The position numbers and the translations under genes were made by a program. Under the pieces are notes generated by a model that searched no databases, was not told the origin of the DNA, and saw only the letters and a program-made list of their open reading frames with translations. From NCBI RefSeq assembly GCF_009905725.1, contig NZ_JAAAKV010000002.1, forward strand, positions 62,001 to 126,000: a DNA stretch of 64,000 bases, read 5' to 3'. Below are positions 9,305 to 18,395 of this stretch, in pieces. The DNA is from Emticicia sp. CRIBPO (GTDB lineage Bacteria > Bacteroidota > Bacteroidia > Cytophagales > Spirosomataceae). Positions within the stretch are counted from its first letter, which is position 1; each line of letters opens with the position of its first letter.

Positions 9305-10366
9305 TTAATTCAGTTTTTTACGTCTTTCCATCAACTCTTTGAAAGTAGTCAGAATGATCCCTTCAGATTTGATATAGGCTTTGAGGTCAGGGTCCATCAT
9401 TGATAACATGTCAGCGTATCTTGAGCCTCCTGAACCACTGATGTATTTAAATGCATCTGTAATATCACTGCTGTGAACGATCATCATCGCCACACCGGGC
9501 TGCATATTATTAAGGGTCTCTTTGAATTTCCGGGCTTTGTATTTACCCCAGGCTTCCGGAGTGGTGGCCCCTTCAGGTTTCCAGTCACCGCTGATGGTGT
9601 GCAGGTCATCCAATACCGGCAATCCCGCCTTCCAGATCATTTCACCGACAGATTTGGATTGTTTGACCACGTCGGGTTCAGGAAGTACGGTACCCTCTTT
9701 CCATTTGCCCTGGGCTTTCATTTGTTTGATAATCGGGTTATTCATGCTTTCGATCAGCAATTTGTTGTTGCCTCCCGGAAACATCACCGGAATTTTGTGC
9801 TCAATACCTACCTTAATGTACCTTTCAAGAAATGCCTGGTTAGCAAAAAGTGTCCCCATGTGAGAATCCATGTGCGTGGGTTGCAAACCCATTTTCAGTG
9901 CTCTTTGTAACTGGGCTCTGATTTCTTTCTCTACCTCATCAGCACTGGCATTGCTCACTACCTGCTCTACAGTGTGCCACATACAGCCTTCTTTGTCACA
10001 GAGTCCAGGCACATTCATAAATCCTGAGAGCGGGGTCCAGCGGTAATCTTTCCATTCAGAAGTCAGCGTCAGGTGAAGACCCGCGTCCAGATCCGGGAGT
10101 TTTTTCTGGATGTAATTGATAAAACTCGAAGCCCACGGACACGGCATCATGATGCTGCAGGAAGTAGCCACCCCCTGCTCTATCGATTTGATCGCTCCCT
10201 GGTTAGAGGAATAGGACATTCCACAATCATCTACGTGAAAAATAACTACTTTTTTACCTTTCGGGAAACCCAGTTTTTCGGCGTAGGTTTGCTGGGCCAT
10301 TCCATAATTTATGCCTGCCGCAAGAAGGCATAGGAGCATTAATCCTGATTTTTTCATTTTATTCAT
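9305..10366 (-). CDS. ChbG/HpnK (YdjC)-family carbohydrate deacetylase, secreted
   Basis: 353 residues with an N-terminal signal peptide (ends GINYGMAQ). Family marks: VVIFHVDDCGMSYSSNQG with metal-binding D46-D47, then AGLHLTLTSEW and THMDSHMGTLF, the histidines that complete the metal site. Members hydrolyse N-acetyl groups of chito- or other amino sugar oligosaccharides. An alternative start at 10357 (MKKSG) would give a more regular signal peptide. It is the first gene of a unit with the sialidase and propeller proteins, which fits processing of an acetylated, amino-sugar-containing glycan. Confidence 0.8.
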   Translation of the reverse strand: MNKMKKSGLMLLCLLAAGINYGMAQQTYAEKLGFPKGKKVVIFHVDDCGMSYSSNQGAIKSIEQGVATSCSIMMPCPWASSFINYIQKKLPDLDAGLHLTLTSEWKDYRWTPLSGFMNVPGLCDKEGCMWHTVEQVVSNASADEVEKEIRAQLQRALKMGLQPTHMDSHMGTLFANQAFLERYIKVGIEHKIPVMFPGGNNKLLIESMNNPIIKQMKAQGKWKEGTVLPEPDVVKQSKSVGEMIWKAGLPVLDDLHTISGDWKPEGATTPEAWGKYKARKFKETLNNMQPGVAMMIVHSSDITDAFKYISGSGGSRYADMLSMMDPDLKAYIKSEGIILTTFKELMERRKKLN

Positions 10367-10595
10367 TTATAAAGGTCAGCTGATTCATTCAAACTTTCAG
10401 ATACGATTAAAGTTAATACTAAAAATCCTGTCCAAAAGGCTATCAGTCCGGGTAATTAAAATATTTTCCATCATAAAATGCCTGTAAATCTGTCAGAAAC
10501 AAAGAATCCGTTTAAAAACTGTTCTTTTTTTTAAGCAGCAAGTAGTACTATTCCCAAATTCCTCCGTATTACTTATTTAATTACACTTTACAGCC

Positions 10596-11465
10596 ATGAT
10601 GACATTGAAGGCACTCCTCATTTTTTGTCTGGTTTCTGTTGCCGGCCTGGTATATGGAAATGAAACGAAAACGGGGATGCCTTTTTCTGATTCTACTTAT
10701 CTTGAATTCCGGAATCTCAACTACAGTTCTGGCAATGACCCGGCCAACCTGATCGACATTTTTCTTCCTTTTCAGCATTCCGCCTCCACCAGGATGATAG
10801 TGTTTGTGCACGGCGGATTCTGGAGTAAAGGCAGTAAAAGTCAGCTTCCCAAGGTGCTCATAGACGTCCTGGTCGGGCAAAAAGGCTATGCCATGGCTTC
10901 GTTTAACTACCATCTGGTGAAAGACGACGCCAATAAGTTTCCCATCCAGATAGAAGACATGAAAAAAGCCTTTGCTTTTCTGAGTCAGAAAGGAGACAGT
11001 CTTGGATATGACGGAAACCATTTTGCCTTGCTTGGAGCCAGTGCCGGAGCTCACCTGGCTTTGCTGTACACTTATGGCCACGATACCCGAAAACAAATCA
11101 GCACCGTAATGGATCTTTTCGGCCCGACAGACCTGACAGATTCACTGGTACGGCAAAACAATGTAGTGGCCAATGTTACGATCAACCGTTTCCTCGGAGA
11201 CTCCGACCCGAAAGCCCGGATCGCAAGAGATGCCAGCCCGATTTTCTTCCTGAACAAAAATACTGGGGTGCCTACCTTAATCATTCATGGTGAAAATGAT
11301 GAACTGGTTCATATCGACCAGTCCATCAGACTACATAAAAAACTAAACGATGAAGGTATTAAGACCCAACTGATCACCTACCCGAACGAAAAACACGAAA
11401 TCAGTAAATCAAGAATGTTCGACGTCTTTCTGAAGATTTCAAAATGGCTGGAAGAGGTTTACTAA
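10596..11465 (+). CDS. Secreted alpha/beta hydrolase (BD-FAE/esterase-lipase type)
   Basis: 289 residues with a signal peptide ending AGLVYG. Oxyanion motif HGG at 72-74, nucleophile S149 in GASAG, probable acid D235 (GENDELVH) and H267 (EKHEIS). This order matches the carboxylesterase/acetyl-xylan or feruloyl esterase-like group of the alpha/beta hydrolase fold. Probably periplasmic, removing ester substituents from sugars or lipids. Monocistronic; divergent from the deacetylase cluster across a 229-base gap, and convergent with the symporter that follows. Confidence 0.82.
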   Translation: MMTLKALLIFCLVSVAGLVYGNETKTGMPFSDSTYLEFRNLNYSSGNDPANLIDIFLPFQHSASTRMIVFVHGGFWSKGSKSQLPKVLIDVLVGQKGYAMASFNYHLVKDDANKFPIQIEDMKKAFAFLSQKGDSLGYDGNHFALLGASAGAHLALLYTYGHDTRKQISTVMDLFGPTDLTDSLVRQNNVVANVTINRFLGDSDPKARIARDASPIFFLNKNTGVPTLIIHGENDELVHIDQSIRLHKKLNDEGIKTQLITYPNEKHEISKSRMFDVFLKISKWLEEVY

Positions 11466-11569
11466 TATTATTGAATGTATCAGTTTTAAATGCCTCAATG
11501 AGTGCTGTTTCAGAACATGTCACGGTTTCTCCTTTTTCCTTCCTCCTTTTTTCCATTTTCCCTCCCCAC

Positions 11570-12430
11570 CTACTTCAATATCCTGTTCCCGATCATAATA
11601 ATAAATATGCTGGTAATAAACATGATGATACTGTAAATCGCGGACGGAATCGACATCGTTGGATTCTTGAGCAATGTTGTGGCAATGGCTATGCCCAGTG
11701 TTCCGTTCTGAATCCCCGACTCTATGGAAATGGTCAGACTTTGTTTAGTACTTAGACGGATCAGTCTGGATAAAATATAGGCTATTCCCAGAGTCAGTAT
11801 ATTAAGTAACAGAGCTGCAGGTCCCGAAACCACAAAAAAATCTTTCAGATGCTCCCGCTCTTTCACAAGCGTAGAGGCAATAATGATAATCAGGAAAGCC
11901 GCCGAAAGTATTTTAAAGGTTTTACCGGACTTTTCTGCGAATGAAGGAAACCTGCTTTTGATCAGCATGCCCAAAGCTACCGGCAAAGCCGTGATGAAAA
12001 GCACCGATAATATAGTATCAAAAATCGGCAGTATCTGCTCTTTACCATCAGGCATAAAATAGGTGATGGCAAAATTGACCACAAAAGGAATGGTAAATAC
12101 TGTAATGAGGCTCGAGAATATGGTCAGGGTTATGGCCAGAGCCGTATCTCCCTTGGAAAGATGGGTAATCAGGTTGGAAGTGGGCCCGGCAGGACAGGAA
12201 GCCAGGATCATTAATCCCACAGCCAGTTCCAATTTCAGGTCCAGTAAAAATATGACGGTCCAGGCGATGGCGGGTAATAAAAAAACGTGGTTGAACAAAC
12301 CGAGCGTCATAGCTTTCGGGAAAAGCAAAACCCGCTTAAAATCTGCAGCCACGAGTGTCAATCCCATGCCCAGCATGATAAAAGCCAATGCCAGCGGCAG
12401 AAACACCTGAGTAAGTATATTTGAATTCAT
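11570..12430 (-). CDS. Bile acid:sodium symporter (SBF/BASS) family protein
   Basis: 286 residues with about nine to ten hydrophobic segments, the normal BASS length. The block ASCPAGPTSNLITHLSKGD (residues ~78-96) and the later SIESGIQNGTLGIAIATTLL are the conserved discontinuous helices that bind Na+ and substrate. Inner-membrane transporter of organic anions such as keto acids or steroid-like molecules; the bacterial substrate is uncertain. It stands alone on the minus strand. Confidence 0.88.
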   Translation of the reverse strand: MNSNILTQVFLPLALAFIMLGMGLTLVAADFKRVLLFPKAMTLGLFNHVFLLPAIAWTVIFLLDLKLELAVGLMILASCPAGPTSNLITHLSKGDTALAITLTIFSSLITVFTIPFVVNFAITYFMPDGKEQILPIFDTILSVLFITALPVALGMLIKSRFPSFAEKSGKTFKILSAAFLIIIIASTLVKEREHLKDFFVVSGPAALLLNILTLGIAYILSRLIRLSTKQSLTISIESGIQNGTLGIAIATTLLKNPTMSIPSAIYSIIMFITSIFIIMIGNRILK

Positions 12431-12843
12431 GTTATAAAGGTTTAAAGAGTTATTCTATATACTACTCGAAACCACCCGGTTAGGACTACCTCCGCTTCCG
12501 TTAATGTTACACCTGCATAAATATTGTTACCATTCGTTCACAAAATCATTAAGAAATGATAAAGAAAAAAGCCTAAATTTTATATAAATGTTAATATTTT
12601 CATCATTTGCGTGATTTGAGGATTATTTTACGCAGTATGCGAACAATTTCTGTAGACTAATGTATAGATTTACTTAATCAAATGAGGTAGCCCTGGCTCT
12701 CAGAGAACAGATAACACCATCCGTTGACCTTCCCACATTCCTATAAATCATCATTGTGATCTGCAACTTTTATATAATTGAGTGAGCTTAACCGGACAGG
12801 TACAACCTTAATCTAAAACCGAACCAAATATTAAAGTCAGCTG
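12431..12843. other. 413-base intergenic region between divergent genes
   Basis: AT-rich, no coding signal seen. It must hold the promoters of the minus-strand symporter and the plus-strand ECF sigma gene. A TATAATTG at 12773-12780 is the only -7-like box near the sigma gene, and no well-spaced upstream partner is evident. Confidence 0.4.
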
Positions 12844-13389
12844 ATGGAAAAACTTGACAACCATTTCATTCATAAGTTAATTGACGGAAACTTTGACGCT
12901 TTTAAAGAGCTTTACAACCTCTATTACAGGCAGGGTTTATTGTTTCTAACCTCTATTATTAAAGATAAGGAAGAGGCTGAAAATATGGTTCAGGATGTTT
13001 TTATCAAAATCTGGCTGAGACGCGAACAGATCAACCCCGAGCTTAATTTCAATTCCTACCTGTTTACCTGTCTTCGCAACATGGCCTTTGATCACCTGAA
13101 AAAAGTAGAAAAAAGCCATCAGATGAAGCAGCAGTTTATGCAGATGATGGAAGACAACAACAACACTGATTCTGAAGCTGAAGATACCCGCATTATATTG
13201 TTAAAAACCGCGATGGATCATTTGCCTGAAAAAAGAAAGATGATCGTCAAACTCAATATTGAAGAAGGCAAGTCATACCAGGAAATTGCCGAAATTATGA
13301 GAATATCGAAAAACACCGTCAAAAACCAGCTGGTAAAAGCCAAGCAGTTTCTGAGAAGAAGAGCCGACTTTGGAGTCTCCGTCAATTAG
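12844..13389 (+). CDS. ECF RNA polymerase sigma factor (Bacteroidota FecI-like)
   Basis: 181 residues. Region 2 covers about residues 10-80 (DAFKELYNLYYRQGLLFLTS, EAENMVQDVFIKIW, SYLFTCLRNMAFDHLKK) and region 4 about 115-172 (LPEKRKMIVKLNIEEGKSYQ, then EIAEIMRISKNTVKNQLVKA). This is the type that drives SusCD-like loci together with a FecR anti-sigma factor. No FecR gene follows; the next gene, 42 bases downstream, is a phosphatase and then SusC/SusD. The only anti-sigma-like candidate in the locus is the 66-residue ORF at 22822. Confidence 0.9.
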   Translation: MEKLDNHFIHKLIDGNFDAFKELYNLYYRQGLLFLTSIIKDKEEAENMVQDVFIKIWLRREQINPELNFNSYLFTCLRNMAFDHLKKVEKSHQMKQQFMQMMEDNNNTDSEAEDTRIILLKTAMDHLPEKRKMIVKLNIEEGKSYQEIAEIMRISKNTVKNQLVKAKQFLRRRADFGVSVN

Positions 13390-13431
13390 ACTTATCTTCA
13401 CCATCATTTGAAAATTTAAAAACCAGTTTCC

Positions 13432-14763
13432 TTGAAAAAAATACTTTTTTACTTTTCCGTTCTATTTTCCATTGCCGCATCTGCACAAAAAAATTATCCT
13501 GCTCACTGGCAGGCCCGTGCCATTGAACTCAACCTGGATGTCAAAATCCTGTTTCCCTCTGTTAACCCGGACAGGATCATTCTTAACCTTACCGCCACCC
13601 CGGAAACTTCTGTGGCGGTCAACTGGCGTACGGACACCACTAAAAAACAGGGCGAGGTTCAGTTTGCCCTCTCTACCGATGCTACGCAGTTTCAAAAAGA
13701 AATAAAAACCATCAGGGCCCAAACCGAATTTCTGAAAGTGGCTTATCCGGACGAACCTGAAATTCATGCAAATTACCACTCGGCGGTGATGGATCAGCTC
13801 AGCCCTGGTAAACTATACGTATATCGCGTAGGGCATGACCAGAACTGGAGCGAATGGTTTCAGTTCAGAATGCCGGAATTGAAGCAACCCATCTCATTCC
13901 TGTATTTTGGAGATGCCCAGAATGACGTTAAATCACACTGGTCGAGGGTGATCCGTGAGGCTTACAAAACGATGCCCACCGTTTCATTCATGCTTCATGC
14001 CGGTGACCTGATCAACCGCTATAACCACGATGTGGAATGGGGCGAGTGGTTTTATGCAGGTTCATTTATCCATGCCACCGTGCCAAGCGTGATGACACCC
14101 GGCAACCACGAATATGGGAAAGGCGTTGTTCTTTCCCCGCACTGGAAACCGCAGTTCAATCTCCCGAAAAACGGTCCGAAAGGCCTGGAAGAAACCTGCT
14201 ACGAGGTTAATTATGCCGACCTGAAAGTGATTTCACTGGATGCCGAACAGATAGATGAATCTGAAACCTACAGAAACCTGCAGGCCAGATGGCTGGATTC
14301 TATACTGGTCAGTAACCCTAAAAAATGGACGGTTATTACCCTTCATTATCCGTTCTACTCTACTAAACCAAACCGTGATAATGAAGCACTCAGAAAACAC
14401 TTTAAACCAATCCTGGATAAACACAATGTAGACATCGTTTTGCAGGGACACGACCATGCTTACGGTCGCGGAACAGTAGCTAACGCTCTTTCGGGAAATA
14501 ACCACAAAGGCAAAGTCGGCAACACCGTTTTTGTGGTTTCTGTTTCGGGCCCGAAAATGTATGAAGCCTCCGAAGACCCCTGGATGAAACGTAAGGCTGC
14601 CAACACCCAGTTATTCCAGCTGATCACCATTCAGGACAACGAACTTTTATACAAAGCCTTCACCGCCACCGGTGAATTGTATGACTCCTTCAAACTCGGC
14701 AAACAGAAAAACGGCATCAACCGTCTGACGGAATTGATTCCGGCCACTCCCGAGAAAAAATAA
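13432..14763 (+). CDS. Purple acid phosphatase-like metallophosphoesterase, secreted
   Basis: 443 residues, starting at a TTG (13432) in front of a signal peptide (KKILFYFSVLFSIAASAQ). An N-terminal fibronectin-like domain (~45-150; SVAVNWRTDTTKKQGEVQF) is typical of purple acid phosphatases. The catalytic domain shows the dinuclear metal motifs in order: FGDAQND, HAGDLIN, PGNHEYG, TLHYPFY and QGHDHAYGRG. Likely a periplasmic or surface phosphomonoesterase or phosphodiesterase. Sandwiched between the sigma factor and SusC, it points to a phosphorylated substrate for the locus. Confidence 0.87.
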   Translation: MKKILFYFSVLFSIAASAQKNYPAHWQARAIELNLDVKILFPSVNPDRIILNLTATPETSVAVNWRTDTTKKQGEVQFALSTDATQFQKEIKTIRAQTEFLKVAYPDEPEIHANYHSAVMDQLSPGKLYVYRVGHDQNWSEWFQFRMPELKQPISFLYFGDAQNDVKSHWSRVIREAYKTMPTVSFMLHAGDLINRYNHDVEWGEWFYAGSFIHATVPSVMTPGNHEYGKGVVLSPHWKPQFNLPKNGPKGLEETCYEVNYADLKVISLDAEQIDESETYRNLQARWLDSILVSNPKKWTVITLHYPFYSTKPNRDNEALRKHFKPILDKHNVDIVLQGHDHAYGRGTVANALSGNNHKGKVGNTVFVVSVSGPKMYEASEDPWMKRKAANTQLFQLITIQDNELLYKAFTATGELYDSFKLGKQKNGINRLTELIPATPEKK

Positions 14764-14793
14764 AATCATTGTATTCAACCTTGCCTGATCTCT

Positions 14794-14812
14794 CCTCTGA
14801 TTTTTTCAGAGG
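14794..14812 (+). other. Intercistronic hairpin between phosphatase and susC genes
   Basis: Perfect 7-bp stem CCTCTGA / TCAGAGG with a T5 loop, 30 bases behind the phosphatase stop. No U-tract follows, so it is more likely a processing or stabilising hairpin, or a weak terminator, than a strong terminator. Confidence 0.4.
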
Positions 14813-14971
14813 CTGAGATTTTGTGCATGATCCCCACTTCCGCCGTGCAAGGCCCTCCTGTTTATCCGTATCTCCGCCCGCCCGTGGTAATAAAAAATTA
14901 ATTTTCAGGGAGTAGTCCATTACTTAAGCATATGAGTATTAGCAGTATAATTAATTCTAAACTAAAAAACC

Positions 14972-17900
14972 ATGGAATCAAGCTCTATTCTAAAACGAAT
15001 GCTACAGTGCTTACTTCTCACCATAATGGCTGTAGGACTCTGCCTGCCGGATGCCCGGGCCCAGAGCCGGACGGTAACCGGTAAAGTCACCTCCCTGGGA
15101 GACGGGATGGATATACCAGGCGTAAACGTCGTGTTAAAAGGAACCCAGAAGGGTACCAGTACGAATGCAAACGGCAGGTTTTCGATTGAAGTCAATGGAA
15201 ACAATGCTGTTCTGATATTTTCTTTTGTAGGTTATGAAGCACAGGAAGTAGCTGTGGGGTCAAGAAGCATCGTGGATGTGGCACTGGCCCTTGATGCCGC
15301 CAACCTGAAAGAGGTGGTTGTGACCGCCTTAGGCATTAAAAGGGAAGAAAAATCCCTGGGTTATTCGGTCGGAAAAATTGACGGCAAAGAACTTAACCGC
15401 GTAGTTCAGGAAAACGTACTGAATGGTATGGCCGGTAAAGTGGCCGGGGTAACCGTGAGTTCAACGGGTGGAACAGGTTCGTCTGTGAGCATGGTCATCA
15501 GAGGAGCCAATTCATTAAGCAACGACAATCAGCCGCTTTTTGTCATTGACGGGGTGCCTATCGCCAATACGCTGAACAACGTAAGCCAGGGCGGAAATGA
15601 CAACCGGGCGGACTTCGGTAACTCAATTTCCAACCTGAACCCGGATGACATTGAGAATATATCTATCCTGAAAGGGCCAAGTGCAGCGGCACTGTATGGC
15701 TCAAGAGCAGGTAACGGTGTGGTACTTATTACCACTAAAAACGGATCGAAAGCAAAGAAAATGACCGTTTCAGTTACCACCAGTACGGTTTTTGACCAGC
15801 CTTATAAATTTCTGAAATGGCAGACCGAATTCGGTCCGGGACAATTTTCAGCCATCCCTCCGGCTGTCAGCGGCAACCCGCTGACCAACCCTTTCGGTAA
15901 ACTGATTGAGGAAAACGTGGGGGCTACTTACGGAGCAGCCCTTGACAAAGGTTACGAGGAAGTACAATGGAACAGTCCGCTGGGTGCAGACGGCAAACCG
16001 ATCAAAATGCCGCTCGTATCGCACAAAGACAACGTCAGAAATTTTGTACAAACCGGCGTAACCAGTACCAACGGCGTTTCGCTGGCCAACAGTACCGACA
16101 TGTATTCCTATCGCCTGTCCTACTCCAATATGCAGCATAAAGGCATTATCCCTAACTCTGATTTGTTCAGAAATACTTTGAATCTCAATTCTTCGGTTAA
16201 GGTCAGCAACAAGATCAGGGTGAGCACCAACCTTGATTTCAGCAGATCAAACTCCAATAACCGTCCGGCGGGCAACAGGGGCTCCAATCCTTTGGAATGG
16301 GCTTACAACGTATCGCCTCACACCGACATCCGCGACCTGAGAGATTACTGGCTGCCGGGTCAGGAAGGTCTTCAGCAAAGATCGCAGTTCAAAGGCGTTT
16401 ATAACAACCCTTATTTCCTGGCTTATGAAGTGAACAACAGCTTTGTAAGAGACAGGATTTACGGAAACATCAAAGCTGATTATCAGATCACGCCTGAACT
16501 GAGCCTGATGGGAAGGTATTCACTAGACAACTACAATGAACGCCGCGACCTGAAAGTAGCCAACAGTTATACCAACGATCCGAGAGGAGCTTACGGGCTG
16601 ATCAACCTGGCCAATTTTGAAAGCAACATTGATTTTTTAGCGACTTATAAAAAAGACATTTCTGATTTCAGCCTCTCACTTTCTGTGGGCGGAAACAACA
16701 GGTATCAGAAAGGATCTAACGTAAGCAACGGTACCAAAGGAGGAACCGGGCTGATCGTTCCGGGTATTTATACCATTCAGAACATTGCCCCTGCCAACCT
16801 TGATTACAACAGTACTATGTTCCAGAGGGCTATTTACAGTGTTTACGGCTTAGCCAATTTCGGGTTCAAAGACATGATATTCCTGGACGTAACGGCCAGA
16901 AACGACTGGTCAAGTACGCTTCCTGCAGCCAACCGTTCTTATTTCTACCCCTCAGCTTCATTGAGTTTGCTGGTTAACGAAATGATCCCGATGAGCAATC
17001 AGATCAATATGGTAAAACTGAGAGGTGGTTTTGCCCAGGTCGGTAATGATGCCAACCCTTACAATTTACTGGGTACGCTCACCAACATGGGAGCCTGGGA
17101 TGGCGTGCCGAGACTTAGCACGCCGGGGACATTGCTCATCCCTGATCTTAAGCCGGAAATTGTTACTTCATATGAAGCAGGTATCGATATCAATCTATTC
17201 AAAAACCGCCTGAGATTCTCCGGGACTTATTACATGGTTGAAAACCGCAACCAGATCCTGAGTACCAAACTGCCTCCGTCGTCAGGATATTCAACCAAAA
17301 ACGTAAACGCAGGGCTGATCGTCAGCAAAGGTTTCGAATTCCAGATGGGCGGAACGCCGGTCAGCACCCAAAACTGGAGATGGGACATCAACGCCAACCT
17401 GACCCGTAACCGTACGACCATCAAAGAACTTTCTGATGACCTTCCTTACTATACCCTGTGGACCGACGCCAAAGGCGGAGCATGGACGTATGTGGGAGAA
17501 CAAATCGGTGACATCTATGATGCGGAAGTGGTTACTGTCAAAGACAAGTCTTCGAAATACTACGGATACCCTATCCTGGACCAGACCGGAAAATGGCAGT
17601 CAATTGATGCCATCAATACCCGTAACAAAATCGGGAACTTTAACCCGAAATTTATCATGGGTATGCAAACCTCTGTTTCATACAAAGGATTCAGCCTGAA
17701 CATGTCGTTTGACTGGAGAAACGGCGGAGATTTTGTTTCTCAGACCTACAGATACGGAGAAGAAAACGGCCGTTCGCAGTTGTTCCTTGACAAGCTGATC
17801 AATCCGAACGGATTGACGGGGCAGGCTCTGAGAGATTATCTTGTAGCCAACCAGGATGAGCTGATCAGGATCAACGGTAATTATTTCCCGCTGGTAGGTG

Positions 17901-18385
17901 GACCGACTCCTGATTATGGCGGATATCCGTTCAAATATGGCCCTTATACCCTGCCTCACGGAGGGGTGTTTGTTCCGGGGGTTATTGCCACAGGTTTTGA
18001 TGCCAACGGCAATCCGACGGGCTTCAAGGAAAACCTGGGTGGTCCTGAAACCACCATGCTGCCATTTGCAGGAAGTACCGCCTGGTCATTTACAAGAGCC
18101 TTCCTTTATGATGCCTCTTATCTGAAACTTAGAGAAATATCGGTGGGATATGACATTCCTCAGAATGTGCTTAAAAAACTGGGTGTACAAAGTGCCAACT
18201 TCTCGGTATACAGCCGTAACATTATCCTCTGGACCGCCGCCAAGATCAACATCGATCCTGAAACAGCTTTCCAGCTGGAGTCTAATGTTCAGGGAGGCGG
18301 TTCTCAGTTCAAACAGGGTATTGAAAGATACAATGTGAACCCATGGGTACTTCCGATCGGTGTTAAGTTAGGTCTAACCTTTTAA
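14972..18385 (+). CDS. SusC/RagA-family TonB-dependent outer-membrane transporter
   Basis: 1137 residues, normal SusC length. Signal peptide to about residue 31, then a carboxypeptidase-D-regulatory-like beta-sandwich (~34-110; RTVTGKVTSLGDGMDIPGVN), a TonB-box-like NLKEVVVTALG (~111-121), the plug domain (~130-250; GSSVSMVIRGANSLSND, QPLFVIDGVPI, ISILKGPSAAALYGSRAGNG) and the 22-strand barrel ending in aromatic LGLTF. There is no STN domain in front of the regulatory-like domain, so direct signalling through a periplasmic FecR, as in FecA-type systems, is not expected. With SusD 10 bases downstream it forms the uptake complex of the locus. Confidence 0.95.
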   Translation: MESSSILKRMLQCLLLTIMAVGLCLPDARAQSRTVTGKVTSLGDGMDIPGVNVVLKGTQKGTSTNANGRFSIEVNGNNAVLIFSFVGYEAQEVAVGSRSIVDVALALDAANLKEVVVTALGIKREEKSLGYSVGKIDGKELNRVVQENVLNGMAGKVAGVTVSSTGGTGSSVSMVIRGANSLSNDNQPLFVIDGVPIANTLNNVSQGGNDNRADFGNSISNLNPDDIENISILKGPSAAALYGSRAGNGVVLITTKNGSKAKKMTVSVTTSTVFDQPYKFLKWQTEFGPGQFSAIPPAVSGNPLTNPFGKLIEENVGATYGAALDKGYEEVQWNSPLGADGKPIKMPLVSHKDNVRNFVQTGVTSTNGVSLANSTDMYSYRLSYSNMQHKGIIPNSDLFRNTLNLNSSVKVSNKIRVSTNLDFSRSNSNNRPAGNRGSNPLEWAYNVSPHTDIRDLRDYWLPGQEGLQQRSQFKGVYNNPYFLAYEVNNSFVRDRIYGNIKADYQITPELSLMGRYSLDNYNERRDLKVANSYTNDPRGAYGLINLANFESNIDFLATYKKDISDFSLSLSVGGNNRYQKGSNVSNGTKGGTGLIVPGIYTIQNIAPANLDYNSTMFQRAIYSVYGLANFGFKDMIFLDVTARNDWSSTLPAANRSYFYPSASLSLLVNEMIPMSNQINMVKLRGGFAQVGNDANPYNLLGTLTNMGAWDGVPRLSTPGTLLIPDLKPEIVTSYEAGIDINLFKNRLRFSGTYYMVENRNQILSTKLPPSSGYSTKNVNAGLIVSKGFEFQMGGTPVSTQNWRWDINANLTRNRTTIKELSDDLPYYTLWTDAKGGAWTYVGEQIGDIYDAEVVTVKDKSSKYYGYPILDQTGKWQSIDAINTRNKIGNFNPKFIMGMQTSVSYKGFSLNMSFDWRNGGDFVSQTYRYGEENGRSQLFLDKLINPNGLTGQALRDYLVANQDELIRINGNYFPLVGGPTPDYGGYPFKYGPYTLPHGGVFVPGVIATGFDANGNPTGFKENLGGPETTMLPFAGSTAWSFTRAFLYDASYLKLREISVGYDIPQNVLKKLGVQSANFSVYSRNIILWTAAKINIDPETAFQLESNVQGGGSQFKQGIERYNVNPWVLPIGVKLGLTF

Positions 18386-18395
18386 TTGAATTAAA

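Noticed and set aside
4780..10366. A complete sialic-acid utilisation operon
   Set aside because: No NanE, NanK or transporter gene is present and the FRIP motif of the sialidase is not evident.
14972..18385. SusC signalling through an STN domain to a FecR protein
   Set aside because: No STN domain precedes the regulatory-like domain and no full FecR gene is in the locus.
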